Below, piece after piece: positions 1-11,113 of a stretch of 64,000 nucleotides of DNA. Position 1 is the stretch's first letter; each line of letters begins with the position of its first letter. Made by a program: the position numbers and the translations under genes. Below the pieces are notes generated by a model. The model was not told the DNA's origin and did no database searches. It saw nothing but the letters and a program-made list of their open reading frames with translations. This DNA is from Lolium rigidum (taxonomy: Eukaryota; Streptophyta; Magnoliopsida; Poales; Poaceae): the NCBI RefSeq assembly GCF_022539505.1, contig NC_061512.1, positions 151,945,962-152,009,961 of the forward strand. The letters run 5' to 3'.

Positions 1-1812
1 CTTGTAGTATGTTATGATAACTAGCAAACGCACGTGTAGCAATAATCAGAGAGAAAAATATGGGAGATACCCAGATAAAAAATTATAAGCTAAAATCACA
101 GCGTCTAGCGGATAACAACCAACTTCAACATATCCACCGGATGCTCCACACTGTGTCTCATTCTCTCCCAGCTGTTGTAGCCAGGAGGAGCCATGCCTTT
201 CTATCGCCACCTCACCGCACTCTACAAAGACCTTGGTCTCCCGCCGAGATGATCTATATTATGAATTTAACACTAGTAAGAATATAGCTATAGGCAGAAC
301 CTTATTAGTAGGACATCATATTTTTTTCTACGTCGGTGCTATATACTAGTGGGGTAGAGGGAAAGGATGTGCTATTACTATTTAATTACCGACGGCGTAC
401 TCGCCAAAAAATTATGCTACTAGTATACACGGTCCAATTGCTGATAACATACATTATTTGAATACACTATCAGTATTTGAGATACTAGCAACGTACTGTA
501 TTTGAGCACCCCACCCACAAATAAGTGTTTTTTTAATGCTAGCATAGGAGAACTCCTAAATCCATTGAACAAGAGACCCACACTGCTTGGTAAGAGAAAC
601 ACACAACACACACACAGTCGGGCACCCGAGCTACTTCCACTACTAAAGTGCGCACCGAAAACCACCGTATCGGATCTGCCATGAGCATATTCACCAAACT
701 CGTCGACACTGAAGGGGAACAACATTCCCAAAGGTAGAGAACATGTGCCTCTCGACCAATGTGGATCATCTGGCACTCCTTGGATGTGGAGGGGGCTCCA
801 ACTGCCCACCGTCACCGAGCACATCCACGAACCACGGGCCCCTCTAGCAAACTACATCTCCAAGAACAATGTCATCAAGAGAGAACAAGATGCAAACTAG
901 CCCCACCATCTCCCGATCTGGGTGACTAAATCTACAATTTCCGTTAGAGCATGTTGAGAAGGGAGTTGAGAGCTGTAGTTGATGCCTCCAACAAGGTAAC
1001 GACGCATGTAGCTGCCGCCATCGACGATTCTCGTCACAACTGGAGTGCGTCTTTCGCCGGCAGCCTCATGGTTCATGCAGTGGCGATGAGTGTAATTCCC
1101 TTCGATTGGAGTGTGTTGCTCCAAAAGCAATGTTGTCCACTAAAAGGTAAGCCCCAAAAATCTTTTTCCAGGCTACGCATAATTTCCCACGTAATCTGTT
1201 TGTCCTCATATATATCAGCAGCTAAAAAAATTCAATCAATATCCAATATGATATGAGTACGTCTGAAATTCCTTGATCTGAGCAGAGAACCAGAGTAATT
1301 TCCACTGTGATAATTCGGTTGGTGCAGACCTTCCAAGTAGCCAATCCTTTTTTTCCTTGTCGTGTTTCATGGTTCATGCAGTGGATTAGCCACGAAACAA
1401 GCTAGAATTTTGATCGGTGGTCTAATAAAATAAATTCAAATGAACGATGCTAGCTAGCATATGCATTCAGCATTCAGCATTTCTTCTCTGTCAGCAGCTC
1501 GCGCAGGTGAGTGACGTTCTTCCGGCCGTCAGGCCATGCACTTGGCATAGTGAAGTGCAACAAATAATTTCCCTTCCTAATCTCAGCGAGTTGACGATCT
1601 CGGCAGGGTGACACTCATAACAATGTACGGAGCAGGAGTGCTTGACTTGGCCGCGGTCACGGACGGACGGTAGATGCGACAACGGCAGTTCGGGGCACTG
1701 CAGTGCGCGACAACGTCGGGCGTCGCTTCCTGGACCCGGCGTGGGCGCGTGGCAGGAGGCCAGTTCGTCGGGGCACGGACGCGACGACTTCGGCAGGGTG
1801 GAGGCCATGAAC
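1..1812. other. degenerate intergenic DNA, no gene recognised
   Basis: No reading frame here looks like a conserved protein on either strand. A CA-rich microsatellite lies near 600-617. The stretch at 1640-1812 is clearly more GC-rich than its surroundings and may be a small gene or TE fragment, but its longest frames have no motif I recognise. The right end of this block is the target site of the LINE fragment that follows. Confidence 0.4.
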
Positions 1813-1824
1813 GACACCTGCCTT

Positions 1825-2159
1825 TTTTTTTTTAAATAAACCAAATTATATTAAGCAAATAGGCCGCCTCACTAAAAACCTTCCAGTTCCCTTAGATGCC
1901 CTGGTAAGGAAAAGAGTACGTAAGAAATCTGTTGCCACAGTCAAATAACGGTTACATATCTATGAGTTTAGCTAGGATAGTACCAGGGGGTTCATCGATC
2001 TAATTACAACCCACTTTGGACATAAAACCCTAGCTAACTCATGAACAACCTCATTAGCTTCTCTTGGGCAGTGCTGGAATTTGGGATTTCACATGATCAA
2101 TAGTAGTAGAAATACCTATACAATCAGCAAAGACCGCAGCAGTCTCGTTCCACCATGAA
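1825..2159 (-). mobile_element. LINE 3' end, 5'-truncated, minus strand
   Basis: On the minus strand this begins inside coding sequence and ends in an A-rich tail, seen as the T run at 1823-1833 on the + strand. The last coding part reads HCPREANEVVHELAR followed by a short tail and a stop. That is the conserved end of the RNase H domain carried by many plant LINEs. The insert is bracketed by a 12-bp direct repeat, GACACCTGCCTT, at 1813-1824 and 2160-2171, as expected for target-primed reverse transcription. Only the 3' ~335 bp was inserted, which is typical 5' truncation. It is non-functional. Confidence 0.85.
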
Positions 2160-2171
2160 GACACCTGCCTT

Positions 2172-2522
2172 CTTAAGGCTTCCTTGATTCAAAAAAATTA
2201 CTTAATAAACAATTTAATCCGGTTGTAAACTCTGCGCCCTCAGCGCTCAGCCGCTTCTCCGTCTGCCTGTGGGTCTAATAAATTAAACAGTCCGTAAAAA
2301 ATGCTTTACATCAAGCCACCACTGGTCTACCATCCACCGTTCCTGTCCCTTGTTCCCTCACCTCACCATTATCGACAAATCGAGTCCGCCATGGCGGAGA
2401 GGAGGTCAACGAACAGCGAGCGGGGGTTTTATAAAAAAATGTAGGATTTTATTCTTACGATTTTTTTATGAGCATCGTTTGATTCGTAGGATCCTTAGAA
2501 ATGCATAGAAATTTTTCTATGG
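2172..2522. other. AT-rich intergenic, MITE-like debris
   Basis: Low-complexity AT-rich sequence with several palindromic AT tracts. The wording around 2440-2522 resembles decayed MITE sequence, but I found no terminal inverted repeat pair or TSD to prove it. No gene is seen. It forms the left flank of the SINE insertion. Confidence 0.3.
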
Positions 2523-2537
2523 AATTACATTGCACTA

Positions 2538-2838
2538 CTTTTTTGTTGAGAAACACAGTACAAACACATACGCTCACATACACGTGCATACACTCATCCC
2601 TATGAATGTACACACGCACATCCTACCCCTATGAGAACCTCCGGAAGACTGAGCCGGCGGACTGGATCTTGCAATTGACGAAGTCACCACACACGTCTCG
2701 TTGTCGATGGGAACATCGCCTCCCACCGAATGGATATTCCGCCTTTTATGAGACACAGAGATGTCAAACCTAGGGTTTGAACTCCGGTGGGCTGGGGTAG
2801 AACCACCCTCCTAACCACTCAACCTTATATTGGTTCTC
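2538..2838 (-). mobile_element. tRNA-derived SINE, minus strand
   Basis: A ~300-bp insert flanked by a perfect 15-bp direct repeat, AATTACATTGCACTA, at 2523-2537 and 2839-2853. Read on the minus strand it starts with an A-box-like TGGTTAGGAGGGTGG and a B-box-like GAGTTCAAACCC, the internal RNA polymerase III promoter arrangement of tRNA-derived SINEs. It ends in a short A run. Length, internal promoter, A tail and TSD together make a SINE call firm. I cannot assign the family without a database. Confidence 0.85.
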
Positions 2839-2853
2839 AATTACATTGCACTA

Positions 2854-5280
2854 TGTTTTGAAAAAAAAATTATCCACTCAAACCTCATGTTACAGTTCCT
2901 CTGATTTCCTCTGAATCTTAAATAAAAAAATTATAGGTTTCAAATCTTATATTTTTTACTGGACATGACATTCCAATTCAGCAATAACATAATACCTTAA
3001 TAGCAGTACGGATGCACACAACTAAAAAAGAGAAAATAATCTAAGAAATAAAAGTCCCGCTACGGTATTTCAACCTTAAGAGCAACAATATATCCACCAC
3101 CAAGACAACACTTGAACTACAAACTCTCTAAAAGTGGCGCCTCTAAGAAGGGAACAGTGTACAATGTTATCATAGCTTGATCCAAAATGTTAGGTTTCCA
3201 CTCTGTAGATAGTCCCTCCTCTCAAAACAATGGCTTCAACAAGACTATTGCCAGACACATCAATTAAGGCTAGACATTAAATTTCCATCCCGAAAGGTAA
3301 GACCCTGAATTTCACTTGTGATTCCGCTCAACTTGCATACTGCTGCTGCGAAAACCGAAACGCCAAGCAAGTTCCTAAACAACACTCGAACGAAGCGGAA
3401 CAGTGCCCGGAAACAAGCGGTAATTGATCGATACGCAAGGAATGGATATAAGCAGAATCGGAGACGACCGACGATAGAGTACCCAACTTAATAGTGCATG
3501 CATCGCGGAGATGACCGACGATAGAGTACCCACTCTATATTGTTTCCAAATATGATTCCATCATATTCATATATTCGGTGTTCTAGTACAGCTGTACCAG
3601 CTTCTTTAAGTATATTGTCTCAAAGCACAATTCCACATCAATTATTCACTATCATTTTCATGAATAATTTCACATCAGGTTTTGATTGCGGGAGTATAAC
3701 AATGTAGTGAAGAAGTAAAATATTGAAAGCCATAAATTCCTACAGTGGATAAGACCCACAGCCCAACCCCTCGAAGGGACTTCACTGAGTGGTGATGCTA
3801 CGATCCACACCCTGACCGATACGCAAATGAAATTCGTCGCTGATTATTCCGACAACGTGGTGGATTTCGAAGCATCAAAATGAGGTCTGTCTTCGACAAC
3901 GCTAGCCGCTTGATATGGTGTGGTGTTACTTCACTCCTAAATTTGTACATATATCTTCGATTCTACCGATGCATCAAGACATAATGTTTTTTTGTATTTT
4001 TGCGAAAAAAGTTCAGTACACAGGCGGAGTTTGTTTTTGTTTTAAGCAACAGCTCGTTAGCTTGAAAGGACGACAACTTAGATTAATATAACTAAAATTT
4101 AAACTATGACATTTATGATCTGGCATGGAAAAAAAGTCCTATAATTAGAGGACTGAATCTTGTGAAGAGATGAAGAATTGGATATTAACAGAAATAACCA
4201 ATGAAGCTTTCAGTGGGTATTGAAGCAGTTTGTGGAGGACTGGAGATGATAGAGTACGAGGGAGAGGCATCTTTCTTGTCATGCACTGGCATACTGCCGA
4301 TACCCCTAAAATATTTTTGGTGAGGCATCAAATAAGATTGGAATTATGGTTCGAACACATCGTTATATACTACAATAGGATAGGCATACATTTTATATAT
4401 GGCTCCATAAGAAACTGGAAAACAAAACATCACCTCAAATCCTGAGGTTCTAATGGTTATGTTATTTATCCTGCACCAAGTACTCCAGCAGAAAAACACT
4501 GTCAATGTCAACCATAGCATCTGATATCTCAAAAAAAAAAAAATCAGAATCCTTTTGAAGGTTCTACTTGTTTGCTAAAAAAGGAATAAATAACCAATTG
4601 GAGCTGTAGGAAATTAGTCACAGACTGGGTACATTTTATTGACGCACCCAACAACAGTTATATACAACATACTCTTATGGATGCATCTCTCAGACTTGAT
4701 GATGCCATAACAGATATTAAACCACAACAATACAAATGTTCTCCATTTAATTAGTGAAATATCATGTATTTAGGAATAGGAATCGATGGGGTGGTGGACA
4801 TGGTTATTTGCTTTGCTCACATGTATGTTTCATCTGGCCTCCACGAACTGATTAGAATAAACATGAGAAAAGAACAGCAATTGGACAGTACACAACTCTC
4901 AAACGACTCCCGTGGTGCACCGAGACAAAACTGAACTGGAAGAAGAAAAAACTCTGGATCAACCTATACTACCATAAGAATGGAAACAACCGTAACACAA
5001 CCAGTTGGCAAACCGAAAAAAATTGTTCATGTCAAAGGAAATAATTGGACGTAAGAAGATAAAAGGTAAACTATGCATACTTTGACTCATGCTGGACAGC
5101 GCAACACAACTGAGTTGATCTCGTCCTAATCATATTGCAAAGACCTACTTCACGAAGATTACTAAGCAAGTTGTATTGCCATTCATCAGCAGGAATATTT
5201 GAGGCTTTTGCGTCGCATAAAAGAATGTCCAAATGGCTAACTGGAAAATAGAAGAGGATCATACGCGATGTCCTGCTGCG
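2854..5280. other. AT-rich intergenic, no gene recognised
   Basis: No convincing coding frame. A 27-bp direct repeat with one mismatch occurs at 3459-3485 and 3506-3532 (core GACCGACGATAGAGTACCC, period 47 bp). The rest is AT-rich with short open frames of no recognisable character. It could be decayed TE sequence or introns and the 3' part of a captured transcript on the minus strand whose GC-rich 5' end would be the next block; this is inference. Confidence 0.3.
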
Positions 5281-5369
5281 TAGTGTTTAGCATTTAGCTG
5301 GCCGGGCCACAGGATCCTGGCAACTCGTGCTGCAGTTAAAGAGAAACAGATCGGGGAAGGAGAGTGGAA

Positions 5370-5990
5370 TCAGCAATGACTGAGAGAAAAAGAGAATAAT
5401 CGCCCGCCTTGGTTCACCCGCCTCATGTGCTCGGTGCTCCCTCCCGCCGCCGTCCCTAGTCCATGGCCGTCGCCGGCTAAGGAGGCAGACTGTAGGGAAA
5501 GATAGAGATGAGGGGAAGCACATCGACGTTCGTGGTCGACCGTTTTCCATGCTAGCCTCCGGCCCTCGCTGAGTAGGAGGTGAGGCGGTGTGGACGGAGG
5601 AGGCCGCAGTTGCGGCCCAAGGATGTGGATCTGGGGGAGGCGGTGTGGACGGGGACGGCTAGACAGGAGAAGGAGATGGTATAAATACCAAATTATCGTC
5701 GAGGCCCCTGCTGCTTGCCCGCCGCCGCCGCTCCTGCTTGCTCGCCGCTGCTTGCTTTCCGTCGCGCGCCGCCACGAACGAGATTGGGGGTGGGGTGGGG
5801 TGGGGGAGGGCGAGCTCGTGGGTGGAGGGACAAACAGAGCGTCTTCCATGGCAATGTGCGGTAGTATGTTAATTAGTGGGAGGGCAAAATAGTAAAAGAT
5901 CCGACGGACGGACGAAAGGACGACCAAACTGGGGGAGAAGGGGGAACACATTCGTTCTTTTTAAGTAGTAGAGATAGAGATGGCACGACG
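5370..5990 (-). other. GC-rich block resembling a captured promoter and first exon
   Basis: Read on the minus strand, AT-rich sequence containing CTCTACTACTTAAAAAG (near 5957-5975) gives way to a GC-rich, CpG-containing stretch. Open frames rich in Pro, Ser and Arg run from about 5850 down to 5370. The composition jump resembles a grass gene 5' end carried inside a transposon (Helitron or MULE). The minus-strand start resembles grass Helitron 5' ends, but no CTRR terminus was found leftwards. The encoded peptides are low complexity and match no family I know, so no CDS is called. Confidence 0.3.
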
Positions 5991-6199
5991 GAAGTAGATT
6001 GAGAAAATCAACCGTGTTGTGAAAATAAGAAGATTTATCTAATTTTAGAGATAGAGATGGCTCGGTGTATTTCCTCCGTCCCAGAAACATGTTTTAGATT
6101 TATCTAATTTTAGATATATCTAGATCATGATTTTTTCGAGCTGGTATTTTTGATATTTTGGCGGAAACTATTTTTACTGGTTACCATCGAAAACAAATA

Positions 6200-6616
6200 A
6201 TACCGAACGAAATTTTCCGGTATTCAAATAATTTTCTAAAGTTTTTTTTAATAAAATTTTGACAAAATAGTAAATTTTTTTGAGAAATTTTGGTCGACAT
6301 TTAGACGGTTTTCGGTCGACATTTAGACTGTATTTATGGGTACCGAACGGAATTTTCCGGTATTCAAATAATTTTCTCAAATTTTTTATAAAATTTTGAA
6401 AAAATAGTAAATTTGTTTGAGAAATTTTGGTCGATATTTAGACGGTTTTTGGTCGACATTTAGACGGTATTTATGGGTACCGAACAAAATTTTCCGGTAT
6501 TCAAATATTTTTCTGAAGTTTTTTTATAAAATTTTGAAAAAATATTAAATTTGTTTGAGAAATTTTGGTCGACATTTAGACGGTTTTTGGTCGACATTTA
6601 GACGGTATTTATGGGA
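6200..6616. repeat. three-unit tandem repeat, period ~138 bp
   Basis: Three consecutive units share the landmark TTTTCCGGTATTCAAATA at 6213, 6353 and 6490, giving periods of 140 and 137 bp. Each unit continues with an A/T-rich tract, then GAGAAATTTTGGTCGA, then a ~20-bp motif (GGTCGACATTTAGACGG) itself present twice in tandem. Units differ by scattered substitutions and small indels. The array may interrupt a Stowaway-like sequence, because TATCTAATTTTAGA motifs lie on both sides (6092-6120 and 6690-6710). It has no coding potential and is about 1 kb upstream of the first host gene. Confidence 0.8.
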
Positions 6617-7467
6617 AATACCGTTACCCACATGTATTTTTTGCCTACCAAGAAAAAACCATAATCAATATGCTATATAATGTCATGATATATCTAATTT
6701 TAGACACATCTAAGACATATTCCATAGGATGGGTAGACTGCAATATATGACAGTTTTCTTATTATTTTAAGATGCCATGATTTTTTTTTCTTTTGTGTCC
6801 ATGGAGTTGATGCCATTCATAACATGGTTGGGTCGGTCTGCTTCTCACGTGTTATAGTCCAAATCTCTTTTTTAAACGGATGAAGCTTCTTTTATTTTGA
6901 TGCATATACGTTCTTTAAATCTTTTTTTAAAATAGACGAAGATTCTTTTCTTTTGATCCAATGGAGGCATACAACTAAGTTATGGCCACACGTTCCAGCC
7001 AGTTTTCTTGCAACTACCATAATACACGTTTTTTTTTGTTAACAGACGTGGCAGTTTTAATTAGATCTGAAGTAGTCCATACATAAGATAAGATACCAAA
7101 TTATTTTTTCTTTTCCTACCAAATAACAAATAACAATATGGGTCCACCAATGGTGACAGGTTTATACGTCTAAAATAATATTGGCATGTACATGTTACGT
7201 AAAACCGTGAAATCCTAGCCGTAAATTTTAGATCTAACTGACAAAATAATTAGAATGATGTGGTTTAACGTGGCGCCTCTATTTCAGAATCACGTATTGT
7301 GCTTTTAGTATATAATAGATACTACACAGGCCGAGCTCGACTCCCACATTTCGAAAGAGAAATGACTCTGTCAGTGGAATATTCAAAGTCTCCTCTATGG
7401 AAGACATTATACAATCGTTACTTGTTGGTCGCTCCTACTTGCTAGTCGCTACTTGCTACGTACGCGT
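6617..7467. other. AT-rich upstream region of paralogue 1
   Basis: About 850 bp without a reading frame of note. The left part carries MITE-like sequence. The last ~150 bp (from about 7380) contain short blocks shared with the upstream region of the second paralogue, including GTCGTTACTTGTTGGT-like and ACGCGTTAT motifs, so the real promoter lies at the right end. Confidence 0.4.
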
Positions 7468-7476
7468 TATATATAT
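7468..7476 (+). promoter_or_regulatory. TATA box of paralogue 1
   Basis: TATATATAT sits 129 bp upstream of the ATG at 7605, just after ACGCGT. The flanking blocks (ACGCGTTAT; ATCCAATAATTCTG; GTCGCCGGTTC; AGCTGCTCAAAC) recur in the same order upstream of the second paralogue, which supports a conserved core promoter and 5' leader. The transcription start itself cannot be read from sequence. Confidence 0.6.
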
Positions 7477-7604
7477 CCAATAATTCTGTTTCCTGACTAG
7501 TACCCAGTCGCCGGTTCTCCCTTGATATACCCATTACTTGTGTGTCTTCTCAGTTCTCACAGCATCATTGCGACAGTTTCTAGCTGCTCAAACTATATAC
7601 AGCC

Positions 7605-8567
7605 ATGGCAACCAACCAAAACGAGACACCTTCGTTCTTCAACTTCCTAAAGGAAGGAGTCCTCCTGCCGAGCCGCAACCGGAGGCTCTTCACAGCAGTC
7701 TGCGCGCTCATCCTTGTCTCCACCGCGCTGCTCGTCCTTGGCAACGACCTCGCCGTGCAGCGCATCCACGACCAGATCCAGCTCGACGTCAAGGCGCTCA
7801 GCACCACAGAGCCCGGAAGCGTCCAGTTCGCCAAGCTACTACAGGAGATCCAAAATGACACCAAGAAGCTCCTTCTCGTCGCCATGGGATCCATCCTGAT
7901 CGCCGTCGTCGTCGGATCCGCCGTTCGGATCGTCGTCCTCTTCGCCGCCGTCTCAACCTACTCCAGCGACGGCGAGCAGCGCGCTACTACTTTTGGCGCG
8001 CTCCTCGGCAAAGCCAAGGCGCAGATCAAGGGACCCCTGCTCACGCTCGCCTTCGTCCTCGTCGTTGAGATCGTCTGCGTCGTGCCTCTGGTGGCCATGG
8101 TAGCACTTGTCGGCTTTCTCGTGGCGAAGCAATACCTCGTGGCTTTGCTTGTGGTCTCGCTCCTCGTGATCGCTGCCTCCGTCTGCCTCGTCTACTTCTC
8201 CTTCATCTGTTCTTTCAGCGTCGTGGTGGCGGTGGCCGAACCCGACTGCCACGGCGCAGCCGCGTTAGGAAAGGCGTGGAGGCTGGCGAGCGGGAAGAAG
8301 TGGCAGATCGTGCTGTACGTCGCCATCACCGGAGCACTGGCCGCGGCCGTGTTGCCGGTGCACACGCTCGCAAGGACTTGCGCGGGTAACAGCGTGGCGC
8401 CTGGGTTGCTCCTAGGTCTGGTGTACGTGGTTATGCTGGCGCTCGTGGAGTTGTTCGCCGTCTGCGCCATGACCGCGTTCTACTACGAGCGCAGGGAGAG
8501 CATCGACAGCCAGCTGGGGGCTACTACTGTTTACGCCAAGGTAGCAACGGAAGAAGCAAACGCTTGA
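7605..8567 (+). CDS. grass multi-pass membrane protein, paralogue 1 (function unknown)
   Basis: Intact single-exon 320-residue gene with high GC and strong C/G third positions, unlike the AT-rich DNA around it. The ATG lies in a good plant context (AGCCATGGC). A soluble N-terminus (about 1-28, with FFNFLKEG) is followed by hydrophobic segments near 29-46, 89-116, 144-172, 178-211, 234-254 and 266-292, so about six membrane spans. The loop STYSSDGEQRATTFGALL, the KAWRL motif near 223-226 and the AFYYERR end are shared with the copy at 33987-34955. It resembles a plant-specific, often tandemly duplicated family of uncharacterised membrane proteins that I know only as hypothetical proteins. No enzyme or transporter motif is visible. 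It is probably functional; neighbours are all TEs, so context says nothing about its role. Confidence 0.88.
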   Translation: MATNQNETPSFFNFLKEGVLLPSRNRRLFTAVCALILVSTALLVLGNDLAVQRIHDQIQLDVKALSTTEPGSVQFAKLLQEIQNDTKKLLLVAMGSILIAVVVGSAVRIVVLFAAVSTYSSDGEQRATTFGALLGKAKAQIKGPLLTLAFVLVVEIVCVVPLVAMVALVGFLVAKQYLVALLVVSLLVIAASVCLVYFSFICSFSVVVAVAEPDCHGAAALGKAWRLASGKKWQIVLYVAITGALAAAVLPVHTLARTCAGNSVAPGLLLGLVYVVMLALVELFAVCAMTAFYYERRESIDSQLGATTVYAKVATEEANA

Positions 8568-8640
8568 CTTGATCATTAGCTCAACTTGGTGTCTGACCCA
8601 TGTAAATTTCGGCTTGTAATACTACTATATGTAGTGCTAA
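8568..8640 (+). other. 3' UTR of paralogue 1
   Basis: Sequence after the stop keeps the blocks ATTAGCTC and CATGTAAATTT, followed by a TTGT run, that also follow the second paralogue. These are plausible plant polyadenylation upstream elements. The exact cleavage site is not determinable. Confidence 0.4.
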
Positions 8641-8742
8641 TACTCCATCTGTCTACAAATATGAGGCTTATATATGTTTTTTTAGTGTGTACATATATGT
8701 GAATTTAGATAACTTTGAATCATGTGGACGAAAAGGATAGTA
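8641..8742. mobile_element. possible decayed Stowaway MITE
   Basis: Begins TACTCCATCTGTCTACAAATAT, close to the Stowaway terminal consensus (TA target site then CTCCCTCCGT-like sequence). The right end (GGACGAAAAGGATAGTA) is only a poor inverted match, so this is a degenerate or truncated copy at best. It lies just after the gene's 3' end, a common Stowaway location. Confidence 0.35.
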
Positions 8743-9339
8743 TAATCTAATCTTTTTGAATAAGGCCAGCGTTAGGCATCAACCGGCTGTAAAAAGCCCA
8801 CAGATCAGCCACCTTCCGGATCAACTCAAGTGAGCGAATTCCGCGTGTCCGATCATGGTACAAAAAGGTTATCCAACATTTTTTTATTTAATTACGAAAT
8901 AATGGTTCAATTTTTTTTGCCAATGGTACAAAAAAACTCCGAATGTATCAATTTTCTTTGCATATGTAAAATTTCAAAAATGTGAAATTATTATACAACA
9001 TTTCTCTACGATGCATCCAACATTTTAGTTTCATGTATCCAACATTACACAATAAGATATGTAACATTGGTGCAAATTTCCGTACCAAATTCATGGAGAC
9101 ACCACCGTGCCTGATTTGAGGTCGCTGGCAACAAATCCGCGGGCAGCGGAGGAGCAGCCCGTAGCGGCCAGCGAGATCGGTAACTCTAAAACAACCACTT
9201 AAATGCCATAGAAAATAGTAAAATATCTGCATTAACCGATCCATCTCACGAATGGTTTTTAGTATCGAGACATTAGGTATTATCATTTTCTTGTTAGCAG
9301 TATCATATCGTAGAATCCTATTGTAGTATGATGGAGGAA
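8743..9339. other. intergenic, dispersed ATCCAACATT motifs, no gene
   Basis: Holds repeated copies of TCCAACATT (near 8873, 9005 and 9038) and a short GC-rich stretch at 9105-9180. This resembles the end region of a DNA transposon, but no inverted termini or TSD were identified. The open minus-strand frame at 8948-9418 has no recognisable motif and is not called. Confidence 0.3.
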
Positions 9340-9774
9340 GAAGTGGGTCACACTTGGGAGCTATCCAATGTTGACTTGTGATGTTGTTGACGAAGGAACT
9401 CTGACTTTCCATGGCCATTGCGGGTGCTGATGCCTAAGCGTTTCAGCTCGGACCTGGAACATGCAGGAATCGTACATTGCTACTACTATCTAAAGGTATA
9501 ATAGATGCTCCCCATAGAGGGTCTCACAACGATTTGAGCACGTGGACCGTCGGATTTTTTCATCGGTGCATCTCGTCCATTCGTTTTGGGCACTCCTCTC
9601 ACTAGCTAACCCCATGCAATGGCAAATTGTTACCCGCCTCCGGCTGCATGTGGGCCCCACCTTTGCCGGCCTCGCATGTCAGCCACTGCGACTAGGATAT
9701 CTGTCAGTGCACATTGGCGTCGGGCAGTGGATCTCCACCCCGCAGGGGTATTTTCGGTATTTCGCGCGGCCTGT

Positions 9775-9782
9775 TATAAAAG
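9775..9782 (+). promoter_or_regulatory. TATA box inside the Helitron
   Basis: TATAAAAG lies ~250 bp upstream of the ATG at 10033 and just before AACCCTAGCC, in the arrangement of a plant gene promoter and leader. It suggests that the Helitron captured the 5' end of a gene together with its promoter. Confidence 0.5.
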
Positions 9783-10032
9783 CGAGCCCCCAGGGCAAAA
9801 AAAACCCTAGCCACCTCACGCCCCCGCCCCGCGACCGCCCTCGTAGCCTGCCGCCGCCCCGCCCTTTCCCTGTTGTCGTCGCCGGCCGCCGCCTCCAGTC
9901 GCGGCACTTCGAGCCGCCTCCAGCCCTGCTCCCTCGCTCCCCAGGTCGCCGCCTCGAGCCGCCGGACAACACGAGCGCTGGCAACCGCCTCGACCACCCG
10001 CGCGCCAGGCCAGGAAGGCGCAGGCGGAAGCA

Positions 10033-11113
10033 ATGGACGACGGCGACGCGCGCGGCCTGGAGGAGCAGGCGGCGGCGGCCCTCGCCGTGCGCTGCGCCGC
10101 GGACGAGGACGCGCTGCGGCGAACTGCGTGCAGCCTGGAGGAGCAGGCGGCGGCCGCAGCCGAGGCGGCGCGGGAGGCGGCGGCGGCCCTCGCCGTGCGC
10201 CGCGCCGCCGACGAGGACGCGCGCGGCGCACGCGTGCGGCCTGGAGGAGCAGGCGGCGGCCGCAGCCGAGGCGGCGCGGGAGGCGGCGGCGGCCCTCGCC
10301 GTGCGCCGCGCCGCCGACGAGGACGCGCTGCGGCGCAGCGCGGTCGCGCTGGACGGGGACCTGCGGCGCCTCCAGGGCCATTGCTCCACCGTCGCGCCTC
10401 AGTTCTAGGTGATTTCCCCTTCCCCTATTCTCCTCTCTTTCTCCCTCCTCTTTCTCTAATTTGTATCTCCCGTCTTTCGTCTTCTCTCTGTTTCTATCAA
10501 AGCAGCAGGCAACATGCACAGGCGGCGGATTTTGGATTTCGACAGCCACGAGGATGAGCGGAGCAAGTCGCGATATGGAGGTCTGCCATTGAAGACGCGA
10601 CATGGCTTGGTGGTGAGGAAGGGCTTCTGGGGCGCATGGTCACCTCCATCAGCTTCCTTGGCCCATGGTTCTTGGTCAGCAGACCAGAGGTGAGGCACAC
10701 TTCTTGGTCCCTCTCCTTCTAATCGACTCCATGTCTGAACTTTCTAACTCGCTGATGTAGAACAAATTATGCACGCCACTGCTCGATGATATGCTAAAAC
10801 CGTTTGTTTCATGTTTGGGGTTATGTTGAAGGATAATCAATGGTTTATTGTTTCTAGGCTATGTCCCAAAGCTCTGGTATTCAACTTTTGTTCAGTGAGA
10901 TTTGAATTCTTTTTGACACCAATATATATATTCATTTATGTGTTCTGTAACTTAGGCTCGGTGCCAAAGAGAGGTCGATTCGAAGCCTATGTTTGGTGTC
11001 AACACAGGAGAAGTAATGTGGTGGATTTGTGGATGGAAATCCCAGATCGAACATGGGAGAAGGATCCTGATGGCATTGCTCTTGTGGATTTCATTAACTC
11101 GATTTTACTGTAG
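10033..11113 (+). pseudogene. captured gene fragment with Ala-rich coiled-coil repeats, frameshifted
   Basis: Three exon-like pieces: 10033-10408 (GC-rich, ends CTAG/GTGATT, a possible 5' splice site), about 10501-10690, and about 10955-11113, the last preceded by a pyrimidine-rich CTTAG acceptor-like site. Exon 1 repeats a unit beginning LEEQAAAA and ending RRAADEDALRR at 10055, 10133 and 10239. The first spacing is 78 bp (in frame) and the second 106 bp, which shifts the frame; the third unit reads on in the next frame to a TAG at 10406. Piece two contains a 59-residue open frame from 10514. Piece three ends in an intact-looking WCQHRRSNVVDLWMEIPDR stretch. I do not recognise the parent gene. 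It is probably a non-functional capture. Confidence 0.5.

Noticed and set aside
5370..5951. 193-residue open frame on the minus strand
   Set aside because: Pro/Ser/Arg-rich, overlapping frames of similar length on both strands, no motif; typical of GC-rich DNA without stops.
8948..9418. 156-residue minus-strand frame
   Set aside because: No recognisable motif, overlaps the tandem repeat unit and is not preserved in the other units.
9542..10603. Several 170-300-residue overlapping frames on both strands in the GC-rich Helitron cargo
   Set aside because: All but one are alternative readings of the same Ala/Gly/Arg repeat DNA. Only the frame from ATG 10033 has helical repeats and exon-like limits.
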